Positions 29,021-38,374 of a DNA stretch of 64,000 nucleotides are shown here, in pieces. The position numbers and the translations under genes were made by a program. The first letter of the stretch is position 1, and the number at the start of each line of letters is the position of its first letter. The notes beneath the pieces are model-generated. The model was not told where the DNA came from. It ran no database searches and worked only from the letters and a program-made list of their open reading frames with translations. This stretch comes from Ecytonucleospora hepatopenaei. Lineage: Eukaryota; Microsporidia; Enterocytozoonidae. The DNA is taken from assembly GCA_026692725.1 (NCBI GenBank), contig JAPMUG010000003.1, positions 1 to 64,000 on the forward strand, written 5' to 3'.

Positions 29021-30778
29021 TTAAACATTGAATTCTTTTTCTTTTACTGTCATTTCCTTAATATACCCTTTGAGAACCTTTTTGTGTATAATTTTACATG
29101 ACTTTAGTAAATAGCAGTATGCGTAAAATATTTTAAACTTTATTTCTCCCTGAATTTCATCTTCAATTATATCCGTAAAATAGTCCATAAAATACACATG
29201 CATTGCTTCGTTATCCTGTATTTCATTTGCAATCAAGTAAAAATACGTGGCTGCATTACAGATCAACGTTTCTATAATTTCTAAATTATATGTGGGATTA
29301 TTTACACCCTTATTTATTTTTTGAATTTCAAGTTCTTCCGTAATAATTTCTACAAAAAAAGATGCAAGTGCTTCCAATACTTCTTCAGTTGTTGTGTTTG
29401 ATGATATTTTAAATAACGTTATATTTTTGTATACCTTTTCTAAATTTGTTTCGTTACGCTTAAAACACTTCTTTAAATAAAAAATGCATTCTTCGAAGAA
29501 AGAATCCTGATTTACATCAATTTCTTTAGAATCTTCTTCGTTAAACAGTTTTAAATCTAATGTGTAGCAATCAAATACTTCACCTGTTGATTTTATTTCT
29601 AGAAATACATTCGAAGCTTCGTTATAGACAACAAAATTTTCAGTCGCTGCAATTTTTTTCAATTTACCTCGTATTTCTTCCATTTCTTGCATGTGATTAA
29701 TCTTAAATTGTTCAGTAAATTTTTTTAAACGAGTGTTGCTGAGAAGCACATCCGTATATTTTAATAAATCCTTGCATATGTTTATGTAATCATATAATGT
29801 TGTTATTTCTTTATTGTAATATATGTTTTTTTCTTGTATAAAAATCATATTGCTTTCATAAGTATATTCTGTATCATAATTACCATTATTTTGAGAATAT
29901 GCCTGAATGGTTGATGTTTCATTTACAATGATCGAATTTTCAAAACATGAGTTACTCTGAAAATCACTAAGAGATTTTTCTTGAAGAGTTCCCCATAAGC
30001 ATTTACTTCGATCCAAATTTAAAATATTTTGGTTTATAAGCAATTCTTCGGTTATACAAAAAAACGCAAACTTACCAAATGAAAAAGTACTTTTTAAATC
30101 TTCAAACAGTTGAATGATATCACACGCATCTTGAAATTCATTAAAAAGGTTGCATAAAACAGGTGTTGTATATATGAAAGCAGGACTGTTATATTTGATT
30201 ATATCACCTGTTTTCTTTTTCTTGTTTTGAACAATTCCAAATATTCTTCCTGTCTCTGAAAAATCATATTTAAAAAATTCTGGATCATTAGTTTCAGTAT
30301 CAAAAATATAGAAAACACTTGTTGCATTATTTTTAAGCAACATTAATCTCATGTACTCTAGATTAAATGTTGTAAATGTATTTGCAGGCATCACCAAAAA
30401 GTTGTTCTGTATGTTAAAAGCCAACAGCTGCCTAAAGAACTGACCAAAATTTTCCAAATTATATCTGTAGTTTGTGTCACGCTTAAAAAGCACATCATTT
30501 GAAAGATAACTTATGTTCATAACTAAGTCAAATTTACCCTTCATTACGTGTTTAATTACAGTTGCAATTTCATTCCCAACCAAGACAATGTTAGTAAAAT
30601 TTTGTTCCAATAAATTTTGTAAAATATAATCGATTAGTGGATAATTGTTTACAGGAAATAAGGCAATGTTATCTGTAACTTCGTAAATACTCTCTGGTAT
30701 GTATTTGTCAAAATAAAAATCACACACTAAAAAAACTAAATTCTCCTTGTACGCAAATTCCCTAGAAAAAATTTCCAT
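29021..30778 (-). CDS. GCD6: Translation initiation factor eIF2B, epsilon subunit
   Basis: 585 aa. This is the catalytic subunit of the guanine-nucleotide exchange factor that recharges eIF2 with GTP. The N-terminal nucleotidyltransferase-like domain has LFPVNNYPLIDYILQNLLEQ (around 45-65), the counterpart of LLPLANVxMIDYTLE in eIF2B epsilon. A beta-helix region is hard to see. The last about 170 residues are helical, as expected for the catalytic W2/HEAT domain (ending FYAYCYLLKSCKIIHKKVL). The ATG at 30778 directly follows TCCC; the open frame reaches a further 19 codons upstream but starts at TTG inside the NDK gene. The ATGs of the two genes are 31 bp apart. Confidence 0.75.
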   Translation of the reverse strand: MEIFSREFAYKENLVFLVCDFYFDKYIPESIYEVTDNIALFPVNNYPLIDYILQNLLEQNFTNIVLVGNEIATVIKHVMKGKFDLVMNISYLSNDVLFKRDTNYRYNLENFGQFFRQLLAFNIQNNFLVMPANTFTTFNLEYMRLMLLKNNATSVFYIFDTETNDPEFFKYDFSETGRIFGIVQNKKKKTGDIIKYNSPAFIYTTPVLCNLFNEFQDACDIIQLFEDLKSTFSFGKFAFFCITEELLINQNILNLDRSKCLWGTLQEKSLSDFQSNSCFENSIIVNETSTIQAYSQNNGNYDTEYTYESNMIFIQEKNIYYNKEITTLYDYINICKDLLKYTDVLLSNTRLKKFTEQFKINHMQEMEEIRGKLKKIAATENFVVYNEASNVFLEIKSTGEVFDCYTLDLKLFNEEDSKEIDVNQDSFFEECIFYLKKCFKRNETNLEKVYKNITLFKISSNTTTEEVLEALASFFVEIITEELEIQKINKGVNNPTYNLEIIETLICNAATYFYLIANEIQDNEAMHVYFMDYFTDIIEDEIQGEIKFKIFYAYCYLLKSCKIIHKKVLKGYIKEMTVKEKEFNV

Positions 30779-30809
30779 GGGATTTTTTGAACAAATTTTG
30801 AAACCCCTT
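30779..30809. promoter_or_regulatory. 31-bp bidirectional promoter (eIF2B epsilon / NDK)
   Basis: The two divergent ATGs are separated by only 31 bp. On one strand CCCC lies 2 nt before the NDK ATG, and on the other CCC is adjacent to the eIF2B epsilon ATG. Between them is T/A-rich sequence (GATTTTTTGAACAAATTTTG). Both genes therefore share one control region and must have leaderless or nearly leaderless transcripts, or transcription starts that overlap the opposite gene. Confidence 0.7.
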
Positions 30810-31256
30810 ATGGAGCAGACATTTATTATGGTCAAGCCTGAGGGCGTAAAGAGGAGACTTGTAGGAGAAATAATTTCACGTTTTGAAAGAACAGGATTAT
30901 ATCTTGTGGATTTAAAAATTACAAAGGCAAATATTTCTATACTCGAAAAGCATTATGCACATTTAGTTGAAAAACCATTCTTTAAAAGCATTGTGTCTGC
31001 AATGACAAGTGGCTGTGTAGTTCCAATGATTTTCGAAGGAGAAAATGCAGTTAAAATAGGAAGAAAATTGTTGGGAGATACCAACCCAGTGTCTGCTGCG
31101 ATGGGAACAATCAGAGGAGACCTGGCAATTAACGTAGGTAAAAATCTTGTGCACGGATCCGATTCAGTAGAAAATGCAAAGAAAGAGATTGCTCTTTGGT
31201 TTGAAGAAAGCAATAAAAATGCAGATGTTTTTGATAAAGATTTATTTTATGAATGA
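30810..31256 (+). CDS. NDK1: Nucleoside diphosphate kinase
   Basis: 148 aa, the standard NDK length. It transfers the gamma phosphate from NTPs to NDPs by a phospho-histidine. The N-terminal FIMVKPEGVKR, the GxTNPVSAAMGTIRGD segment and the active-site NLVHGSDS with its histidine are all intact. The open frame extends upstream to a TTG, but the ATG at 30810 (MEQTFIMVKPEG) fits the family start exactly and follows AAACCCCTT. It is divergent from eIF2B epsilon. Confidence 0.95.
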   Translation: MEQTFIMVKPEGVKRRLVGEIISRFERTGLYLVDLKITKANISILEKHYAHLVEKPFFKSIVSAMTSGCVVPMIFEGENAVKIGRKLLGDTNPVSAAMGTIRGDLAINVGKNLVHGSDSVENAKKEIALWFEESNKNADVFDKDLFYE

Positions 31257-31399
31257 TTTTTTAGCATTACTTTATACAGTTAATATTTTTTAATTTTATA
31301 TTTATATTTATTAATGATATTGGTTTTTATATTTATTAATGATTATATTCTATTATTTAATAAATATTTACATTTTTATAAATTTTTATTTTTATCCCT

Positions 31400-31993
31400 A
31401 TGATAATTGAAAATGACTCAGTAAGTTCCAGCAGTGAAGAAGATTACGTTCCTGTTGGTTTTTCACAAGTAAACTTGAATCTTAGCAATCTTAATTGCAA
31501 GAAGCCAGAAACAGTCAATGTGTTTGTCAAAAAAACAGTAGACGACAGCTTTGATCTCATGCCTCAGCTTCAATACGAATATTTGCTTAACAGGGCAGAT
31601 GAATATCTCAAGCAAACGATTGATAACAACAAAAAAAGCATCAAGCTAAACGTAACTCGAAGAAATAGAAAGACACAAATAAACATCCAAGAAGTTGCTG
31701 AGCAACTGCATAGACAAACCGAACACTTGTCAAGGTTCATGTTGAAAGGTCTTTTTTCAGAAGGAACAGTCAATGAAAAAGGAATTTTAAACGTGGACGG
31801 TCGTTTTGTTCAGAGTGAAGTTGAAAATGTTATTAAAACATTTATTGCTGAATATGTTGTGTGTAAATCATGTGAAAACATGAACAACACTGTTATTATC
31901 AAAAAGAACAGACTGTTTTTTGTAAAATGCAACAGCTGTGGATCTGAGAGGTGTGTTGGAAATGTGATAGATGGTTATGTTAGTAACAAATAG
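31400..31993 (+). CDS. SUI3: Translation initiation factor eIF2, beta subunit
   Basis: 197 aa. The core MI-type domain (RADEYLKQTIDNNKKSIKLN through EEVAEQLHR-like helices to MLKGLFSEGTVNEKG) and the C-terminal zinc ribbon (CKSCENMN ... CNSCGSERCVGNV) are intact. The N-terminus is only about 45 residues, Ser/Glu-rich, and lacks the three lysine blocks that in yeast bind the W2 domains of eIF5 and eIF2B epsilon. TTATCCCT touches the ATG, indicating a very short leader. It sits about 0.6 kb from eIF2B epsilon. Confidence 0.92.
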   Translation: MIIENDSVSSSSEEDYVPVGFSQVNLNLSNLNCKKPETVNVFVKKTVDDSFDLMPQLQYEYLLNRADEYLKQTIDNNKKSIKLNVTRRNRKTQINIQEVAEQLHRQTEHLSRFMLKGLFSEGTVNEKGILNVDGRFVQSEVENVIKTFIAEYVVCKSCENMNNTVIIKKNRLFFVKCNSCGSERCVGNVIDGYVSNK

Positions 31994-32296
31994 TGATATT
32001 TAAATATGTTTGATTGATTTTTTATAAATTTATTAAAGTATATTGTCTTTGAAAACTTTTTTAAACATTACTTTTGCAATGATTTGTTTTTAAACATTAC
32101 TTTTACAATGATTTGTTTTTAAACATTACTTTTGCAATGATTTGTTTTTAAACATTACTTTTACAATGATTTATTTTTAAACATTACTTTTACAATGATT
32201 TATTTTTAAACATTACTTTTACAATGATTTGTTTTTATATGTTTGTAACCACCCATTGCTTATAAACAATACGGACAAACAATATTTTCATTCTTT
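31994..32296. repeat. 29-bp minisatellite, 6 copies, upstream of GDP-mannose pyrophosphorylase
   Basis: Positions 32063-32236 contain exactly six 29-bp units built on AAACATTACTTTT-(G/A)-CAATGATTT-(G/A)-TTTTT. The units differ at two positions only. The array fills most of the roughly 300-bp gap between the eIF2 beta stop and the next ATG. A CCACCC lies at about 32250, after the array. Confidence 0.92.
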
Positions 32297-33316
32297 ATGC
32301 AGAGAAAAACAATTGAATGTGACACAGCAGTGTTATTAGTGGGTGGAAAGGGTAGTAGACTTTACCCTTTAACTAAGACAAGACCTAAACCTTTAGTGCA
32401 TTTCTTGTGCAAACCTATTGTTCAATATCAAATAGAACAATTGAGTCAGGCTGGAATTAAAAAACTAATTTTATGCTTAAATTACTTTTCTGAGCAATTT
32501 GTTGAAAAAGCAGAAGAATGGGAGAAACAGTACGGTATAAAAATTATTTTTTCTAAGGAAGATATAACGTTAGATACGGCTGGACCTATAGGACTTGCAA
32601 AGAAATATATTACTGGTGATGCATTTTTATGTCTTAACACAGATATATATTCACAAATTGATTTTAAACAATTGATTACATGCTATAACACAATCAATGA
32701 AAAAGAAAAATGCAATGTTTTGGTTTTAACAAAGGAAGTAGAAGACCCTACAAAATACGGTTTAATAAAACATTCAAATAAAAAAGTCATTTATTTTCTT
32801 GAAAAACCTAAAACCAAAGAAGAATTTGAGGGATGCAATACATGTACTATAAATGCAGGCATTTATATCATTTCAAGCAGAATTTTAGATTTATTTGAAC
32901 CTAAACAACTTTCTATGGAAAAAGAAATATTCCCTGTTGTTGCAAAGAGCGGCTCTATGTTTATTTATGAATATAATGGAATATGGGGTGATATTGGAGT
33001 ACCAAAGGAATATCTAAAAACACAGAAAATTGCATTAGAAGCGCAAGGAAATGAAAGCAACGTATTTGTAGGCAAAAATGTCAAAATAGGGAAAAATGTT
33101 TTTTTAGAAAATTGTACCGTGATGGACAATTGTGTCTTGATGGATGAATGTGTGGTTAAAAACACGATTTTAGGATTGAATTGTGTTGTCGAAGAAAAAG
33201 TTGTTTTAGAAAATGAAGAAACTCTGGTTGTTGCTGATTTTACAAGGGTTAGCACACATTTTTTAAAAGAATATTTTAGCCCAAATTTGCTATGCCAGAA
33301 AAAGAAAATAAAATAA
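32297..33316 (+). CDS. MPG1: GDP-mannose pyrophosphorylase (mannose-1-phosphate guanylyltransferase)
   Basis: 339 aa. Makes GDP-mannose from mannose-1-phosphate and GTP for glycosylation and GPI anchors. The nucleotide-binding signature GGKGSRLYPLT is at 16-26, followed by PKPLV, DTAGPIGLAKKYI, LNTDIY (metal-binding Asp), VLTKEVEDPTKYGLI and FLEKP, with NAGIYI and SMEKEIFPV in order. The last about 90 residues form a short left-handed beta-helix. The 3' end overlaps the next gene by 25 nt. The closest CCC lies about 40 nt upstream of the ATG. Confidence 0.92.
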   Translation: MQRKTIECDTAVLLVGGKGSRLYPLTKTRPKPLVHFLCKPIVQYQIEQLSQAGIKKLILCLNYFSEQFVEKAEEWEKQYGIKIIFSKEDITLDTAGPIGLAKKYITGDAFLCLNTDIYSQIDFKQLITCYNTINEKEKCNVLVLTKEVEDPTKYGLIKHSNKKVIYFLEKPKTKEEFEGCNTCTINAGIYIISSRILDLFEPKQLSMEKEIFPVVAKSGSMFIYEYNGIWGDIGVPKEYLKTQKIALEAQGNESNVFVGKNVKIGKNVFLENCTVMDNCVLMDECVVKNTILGLNCVVEEKVVLENEETLVVADFTRVSTHFLKEYFSPNLLCQKKKIK

Positions 33317-34008
33317 AGAAAAAGAACTTTAGATGTAAAGCACATGTTTCCAGTTTTAAAACAGATGGTTTGTGTGTCCCAAAAAGTCCATTAAACGTGA
33401 AATGGGGTGATTTTTTTGAAGACGGTAAAATGCCTGTTAATATAGATATCGGTTGTGGTTACGGGAGATTTTTGTTTAATGCATCTGAAAAGATAAAAGG
33501 AAATATTTTAGGAATTGAAATGAGAAAACCTGTTTGTAATTATGTAAGTTTAAAACTAGAAAAAATGAAAAATGAAAATAAAACACACAGAAATGTGTCG
33601 GTTGTAAATTCAAATGCCATGTTGTTCTTACCAAATTTCTTTACAAAAGCATCTTTGGAAAATATTTTTATTTTATTTCCAGATCCCCACTTTAAAAAGT
33701 CTAAACAAAAAGGTAGGGTTTTATGTGCACAGACAGTTGCTATATATGAATTTTTGTTAAAGGAAAACGGAAAACTTTACATTTCAACAGACGTAAAAAG
33801 TTTGTTTGATGATATGAAAAGAGATCTTTTAGACTCAAAAATGTTTAAAGAAGTGGCCTGTATTAGCATGAAACTTGATGAAAAAACATTTGAAGAGAAA
33901 AAAGAATTATCTTTATTTGAGATGACATATATGGGAACAGATGAATCATCCAGGGCTGGTGTAAAAACAGGAAATGTGTATGCTTCATTTTTTTCGGTGT
34001 TAAAATAG
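33292..34008 (+). CDS. TRM8: tRNA (guanine-N7)-methyltransferase, catalytic subunit
   Basis: 238 aa. Forms m7G46 in tRNA using SAM, normally with the WD-repeat partner Trm82. The SAM-binding motif is DIGCGYGRFLF (about 53-63), followed by GIEMRKPVCNYV and the family signature IFILFPDPHFKKSKQKGR with the later EFLLKENGKLYISTDV. Length is close to that of yeast Trm8. The ATG lies inside the preceding coding region, with its CCC motif (TTAGCCCAAA) also inside that gene, so the two reading frames overlap by 25 nt. Confidence 0.92.
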   Translation: MPEKENKIKKKNFRCKAHVSSFKTDGLCVPKSPLNVKWGDFFEDGKMPVNIDIGCGYGRFLFNASEKIKGNILGIEMRKPVCNYVSLKLEKMKNENKTHRNVSVVNSNAMLFLPNFFTKASLENIFILFPDPHFKKSKQKGRVLCAQTVAIYEFLLKENGKLYISTDVKSLFDDMKRDLLDSKMFKEVACISMKLDEKTFEEKKELSLFEMTYMGTDESSRAGVKTGNVYASFFSVLK

Positions 34009-34026
34009 ATGCAAATTTTATTGAAA

Positions 34027-34263
34027 TTAAACTTTTTCTTGTGCTTTATTTTGTTCTTGTAGTTCTTTGTCTAAATTGTTGCTAGTGTCAACGATGTGTA
34101 TTTCTTCTTTGTGATTTTTATTGTATGAAACAATCAATGCTATTAGTATGATAGTAAAGCATATCAAAACAATTATAGTAATTACACCCGACCAAAAACT
34201 AGAAAAAAGGCCTTTTATAAATTCTCCAATTGCAGAAAATGCACTAGAAAGCCATTCAAACAT
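34027..34263 (-). CDS. Small single-pass membrane protein
   Basis: 78 aa, unrecognised. An amphipathic aromatic N-terminus (FEWLSSAFSAIGEF) leads into one strong TM segment at about 27-47 (ITIIVLICFTIILIALIV), then a charged tail with a Gln/Glu-rich end. There is no CCC motif. Its stop lies 18 bp from the stop of the convergent methyltransferase gene. It is considered real because the composition is clearly protein-like and the slot is otherwise empty. Confidence 0.55.
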   Translation of the reverse strand: MFEWLSSAFSAIGEFIKGLFSSFWSGVITIIVLICFTIILIALIVSYNKNHKEEIHIVDTSNNLDKELQEQNKAQEKV

Positions 34264-34499
34264 AAAACAAAATTTTATTTTCCAAAAAAATACACTGTTT
34301 TATTTATGTTTTAAAAAAATCAAAATAATACTTATTAATGAAATATATATCTAAAACACATTGTAAATAGTTTAATTATTTTCTATTTAATACTTTTTAT
34401 GTCTGTAAAATATAATACAAGCTGTTTTTAAAGTTTATTTTAAAAAATAATTTAAAATTCACAATAGAAACAGGATAAATTTTATAAAATAACCCTAAA

Positions 34500-35105
34500 A
34501 TGAAAAAATCATACAAAATAATTTTCTTAGGAAACACTTCTGTTGGAAAGACCATGCTAATTTACAGATATATTTCAGATGGATTTACTTTTTCAGAACC
34601 TACCATTGGAATAGACTTTTTTAGCAGTACACTTGATGTCGGAGACAACAAGGTTAGGCTACAGTTGTGGGACACTGCTGGCCAAGAAAGATACAAAAGC
34701 ATCATAACGCCATATATTAGAGACAGTTTTTTAGCTGTTATAGTTTATGCATGCAATAACCGAGATTCTTTCAATCAACTCAAATATTGGATAGAGCTAT
34801 ACACAACAAAAAATAATTTTAAGAATTTTAAAATTTTGATTGTCGCAAATAAAAGAGACTTAAAAACATCAAAGAAAGATGCAAATGAAGATGCTTCTTT
34901 TGTTAGCGATACTGAAGGCAGGGAATTTGCTGAAAAAAACAATGCTGCTTTTTGCACAGCTTCTGCTTTAAATAAAAAAGACATTTGTGAGATGATTGAA
35001 GAAATAAAAAGTGCAATTTCTATGGATATTGCTGAAAATCCAGAAATTGAAGAAAGGGAAGGTGTTAATATGTTAAAAGCATCCAGTAATAATTTTTGCT
35101 GTTGA
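34500..35105 (+). CDS. YPT6: Rab6/Ypt6-type small GTPase
   Basis: 201 aa. G1 GNTSVGKT at 11-18, switch I TIGIDF, G3 WDTAGQERYKS, G4 NKRD and G5 TASA are all present, and the C-terminus ends in NNFCC for double geranylgeranylation. The YIRDS and TIGIDFFS sequences are diagnostic for Rab6, which controls retrograde endosome-to-Golgi and intra-Golgi transport. AACCC lies 4-5 nt before the ATG. Confidence 0.9.
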   Translation: MKKSYKIIFLGNTSVGKTMLIYRYISDGFTFSEPTIGIDFFSSTLDVGDNKVRLQLWDTAGQERYKSIITPYIRDSFLAVIVYACNNRDSFNQLKYWIELYTTKNNFKNFKILIVANKRDLKTSKKDANEDASFVSDTEGREFAEKNNAAFCTASALNKKDICEMIEEIKSAISMDIAENPEIEEREGVNMLKASSNNFCC

Positions 35106-35234
35106 TTAAAAGCATATATGTTTCATATTTTAATAAAATATTAAAAACGAACATCACTTTTATTTTTTAATGTAATATTAATATCCTTTACTTTGTTTTA
35201 GAATTGATTTAAAAAAGAATGTTTTTTACCCCAC

Positions 35235-37454
35235 ATGTCTAAAGGAAATTTACACGATATTAGCAGTTCAGATTTTGAACGCATGAAAAGAACAGTGGTT
35301 GAGAAAGAACCAACCAAAGAAAACAACTGGGAATTTTTAGATTCTTCTAATAATGAGAAAGAACTTTTAGAAAAGTTAAAAAACAAAAATACTGTTAAGG
35401 TAGAAATATCACCTAAAACAGAACCTAAGAAAATTATAGATTGCTTAGATGAAATGAAAGTAGGGGATTCATTTTTTATGCAAAAAGAAACAAATACAGA
35501 AAGTCTTAGCGGGGAAGACGTTTCTAAAGAAAAAAGTAGTGAAACGCAAAAAATAAACAGCGTTGAAACAGACAAACAACCTTCAAAATACATGGTTGAT
35601 GTCGATGAAAAAAAGGATGAAGGATGTGCTTGGGCGTCAAGTACATCTTTGGATTGTGAGGAAACGTTTAAAACCAAAGAACCGCAAACATTCGGTGAAA
35701 ATATAATTGTTAAGAATGATACGCCACAAAGAAGTATGTCACAAATTGTGAAGGATGCATTTGCAGAAGAAAGTAGTGAAGATTTATTTGGAGAAAAAAA
35801 GGAAAACGATCAAAAATGTGTTGTTAAAGAAGAAAATATTAAAGCAGATAAAGAGGAAAATTTTAAAAACACATCTGAAATTTCACAGTCAAAGCAAGAA
35901 AAAGAAGATTTACATAAAAAGGAGATCAAAAAACCAAGTGAAAAAACAGCTGAAAACGATGATTGGTTTGCAAAAAGTATAAGCAGTTCTAGTGAAAACG
36001 CATACTTTTCTGATAAAGAAAAGGTTGTTAATTTAACAAATGAACTTCAACAGCAACTTAAAGTCCATACTGATCAAACGAAGAACAATAACAACCAGGA
36101 TAAGTTTAAAAATCAAAACATAGAAAGCAATGAACAGAAAAAAACACCGGTTATTGTACATAAACCTCTTTCTATAAATCAAAAAAGTAGTGAAAATGCA
36201 ACTAAATCACCAACATCAAGTTCAAATGCAACTAAAAATACAGAAAGAACTCAAACCACTAAACATGGATGGCTTTCATCATATTCAAATAGAGTTTTGG
36301 AGATGGAACTAGTCAATGAAAAATTAGAGGTGTTTAAACACAAGTTTAAGCAAGAAATAATGGACGAATTTAATAGTAAATTCAACAGTGCTGAAAAGGA
36401 GAAAGCAAAGGATTACGCAAAAAAAGAGTATAAAAAGAAGGTGAAGAAAAGAATAGAAAAAATTGTAAAGAAGAGATTTAGTACAGAAGATAAATTTAAA
36501 GAAATTTTGAGTATGTTTATGTCAAGCGAAGAAATAGAGAGTTTGACTAAAAATGGTTTGATTGCTATTAGAACAGAAAAGAATGTGTTTAAAACTACAA
36601 ATGAAAAGATTAAAAAGGATGAGACTGTCAATAAAGAAGAAGTTTGGAAAAAAGAGAAAGAAGAAAAAGATACAGTACCAAACACGAACAAATTTTTTTC
36701 ACCTGGGCCTGTTACAAGCAAAAAGATGCCTATGAGCTCTGGCCAAGCCATGGCATCTACTGCTTCAAACAGTGGAGAGCAACAGAAAGAAAAAGAAGAA
36801 CATGAAAGTTCAAAAAATGAAGATCTTTTGATTAATATGCCTACACTACCTCCTACAAAACCGAATGATGATATTTTTTCCTCAAAAACACGGATTAATC
36901 AATTTCATAATAAACCAGCACAGAAAAACTCACCTTTTAATTCAGTTAAAAGTTGCACCGTGCCTCAAAATAATGATAAACCCATTGGAAATCGTTCGAT
37001 CATACAAGGAATAGTTAATAAACAAAAAGTTAATCCAAAAACAGCAGAATTGATGAGAGCAAAAATAGCTGCAGTTCCAAAAATGAGTCCTGCTAATAAT
37101 TCAGCGCCAATTATGAGCGCTCCAATAGGTGAATCAAAGTCTGTTTTAGATGACTTGGATGAGTTTAACTTTAATTCCGAAAAAGATGACGAACCACAGT
37201 TTGGTAAAGAATTTATGGAAGATATTAAGGATAAGGATGGAAAAAACTTTGATATTTACAAACAAGATCCGGAACCAAGATCTGCTTTAAGTTCTTTTGT
37301 TAACTATTTTTTTAAGAAGAAAGAAACCCAAGAAGATGATCAACAGCCTATTTTGACACGATCCACTGTTTATAAGAAAACGCAAATGAAAAAACCAACT
37401 TCCCCGCCAAAAATTAACAGGAAACCCTACCCTGATACATTTATTAAGAAGTAA
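35235..37454 (+). CDS. Large disordered, charged protein
   Basis: 739 aa, not recognised. It is Lys/Glu/Ser/Asn-rich throughout. The only ordered-looking part is a basic coiled coil at about 355-425 (LEMELVNEKLEVFKHKF to KKVKKRIEKIVKK). Later blocks are Pro/Met-rich (FFSPGPVTSKKMP, INMPTLPPTKP), and the tail has an aromatic-basic SSFVNYFFKKK. Composition suggests a scaffold with many short interaction motifs, in the manner of coat or nuclear-pore scaffolds, but no family can be named. TTTACCCCAC ATG gives a textbook microsporidian start. Confidence 0.75.
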   Translation: MSKGNLHDISSSDFERMKRTVVEKEPTKENNWEFLDSSNNEKELLEKLKNKNTVKVEISPKTEPKKIIDCLDEMKVGDSFFMQKETNTESLSGEDVSKEKSSETQKINSVETDKQPSKYMVDVDEKKDEGCAWASSTSLDCEETFKTKEPQTFGENIIVKNDTPQRSMSQIVKDAFAEESSEDLFGEKKENDQKCVVKEENIKADKEENFKNTSEISQSKQEKEDLHKKEIKKPSEKTAENDDWFAKSISSSSENAYFSDKEKVVNLTNELQQQLKVHTDQTKNNNNQDKFKNQNIESNEQKKTPVIVHKPLSINQKSSENATKSPTSSSNATKNTERTQTTKHGWLSSYSNRVLEMELVNEKLEVFKHKFKQEIMDEFNSKFNSAEKEKAKDYAKKEYKKKVKKRIEKIVKKRFSTEDKFKEILSMFMSSEEIESLTKNGLIAIRTEKNVFKTTNEKIKKDETVNKEEVWKKEKEEKDTVPNTNKFFSPGPVTSKKMPMSSGQAMASTASNSGEQQKEKEEHESSKNEDLLINMPTLPPTKPNDDIFSSKTRINQFHNKPAQKNSPFNSVKSCTVPQNNDKPIGNRSIIQGIVNKQKVNPKTAELMRAKIAAVPKMSPANNSAPIMSAPIGESKSVLDDLDEFNFNSEKDDEPQFGKEFMEDIKDKDGKNFDIYKQDPEPRSALSSFVNYFFKKKETQEDDQQPILTRSTVYKKTQMKKPTSPPKINRKPYPDTFIKK

Positions 37455-37540
37455 ATAACATTATTATTTTTTATTTTTGTATTTTATGCTTTAAAATTTT
37501 TTATTTACAAATTTATATTTTGTTTGTTTTATACCTTAAA

Positions 37541-38374
37541 ATGACATATATTTTCAAAGAAATTAACGAAAAAATATTAAAATTTAGAAAAGAAGAGCAA
37601 ATACAGTTAGTTAAATATTATATAGACACTGCATTAAAGAAACTTACTGACAACAAAACAGTTTTTAACAATAAAAAGTTGATTCTACTTCTAAATATTT
37701 TAAAATATGCAAAAAATGAGGAGTCTAAAAAACTTTTAATACAGGTAGGTCTTTCTAATAAGATAAACAATGCTCGTACAATGATACTCGATTTAATAGA
37801 CATAGATTTTAGTGGTGAACAAAAAGTTTTTTACCGCCCTGATAAATGGATAGGTATAGTTCTCAAGGATATTTTAGAAACATTTGATTATGAGAGAATA
37901 TTGGATGATAATATATTAAAAACAAATAGAGGTTTAGAAAAAATCAATCTAACAGATGAAAAAGTAATGCATGCAAAAGAATTTATTATTGAAAAGGATG
38001 AAAAACCAGAAATAAAATCAAGTGAAATAGAATATAAAGTGGTTAAATTCAATGATAATATTGATTCAGAAGATTTATTGCTTTGTCTTGAAATTTATAA
38101 TAAAAAATTGTGTTCTGCATTCGTTAATATTTTCTGCTCTTGTGACAAGTTTAATTCATCTGGCAATCAACTTTTACTTAATTTAGTGGCATATATAGAC
38201 AAAATGTCTTTTTTAAATTATGATTTTTATTCTTTTCTTAGAAAAATAAAGATGAATTTTCTTGAAAACAAAAGCATGAAAATGGAAGATATTGTTACAT
38301 CATTTTTAACATACAAACATGACAAGAAAAATAAGAAAAAGGAAACTAAACAAGCACCTAATTTAGATAAATAA
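37541..38374 (+). CDS. Hypothetical helical protein
   Basis: 277 aa, not recognised. Mostly alpha-helical, soluble, with a Lys-rich C-terminus (HDKKNKKKETK). The open frame begins 7 codons earlier at TTG; the ATG at 37541 is chosen, with ACCTTAAA just upstream. Its stop codon TAA (38372-38374) abuts the stop codon of the convergent gene with no base between. Confidence 0.65.
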   Translation: MTYIFKEINEKILKFRKEEQIQLVKYYIDTALKKLTDNKTVFNNKKLILLLNILKYAKNEESKKLLIQVGLSNKINNARTMILDLIDIDFSGEQKVFYRPDKWIGIVLKDILETFDYERILDDNILKTNRGLEKINLTDEKVMHAKEFIIEKDEKPEIKSSEIEYKVVKFNDNIDSEDLLLCLEIYNKKLCSAFVNIFCSCDKFNSSGNQLLLNLVAYIDKMSFLNYDFYSFLRKIKMNFLENKSMKMEDIVTSFLTYKHDKKNKKKETKQAPNLDK

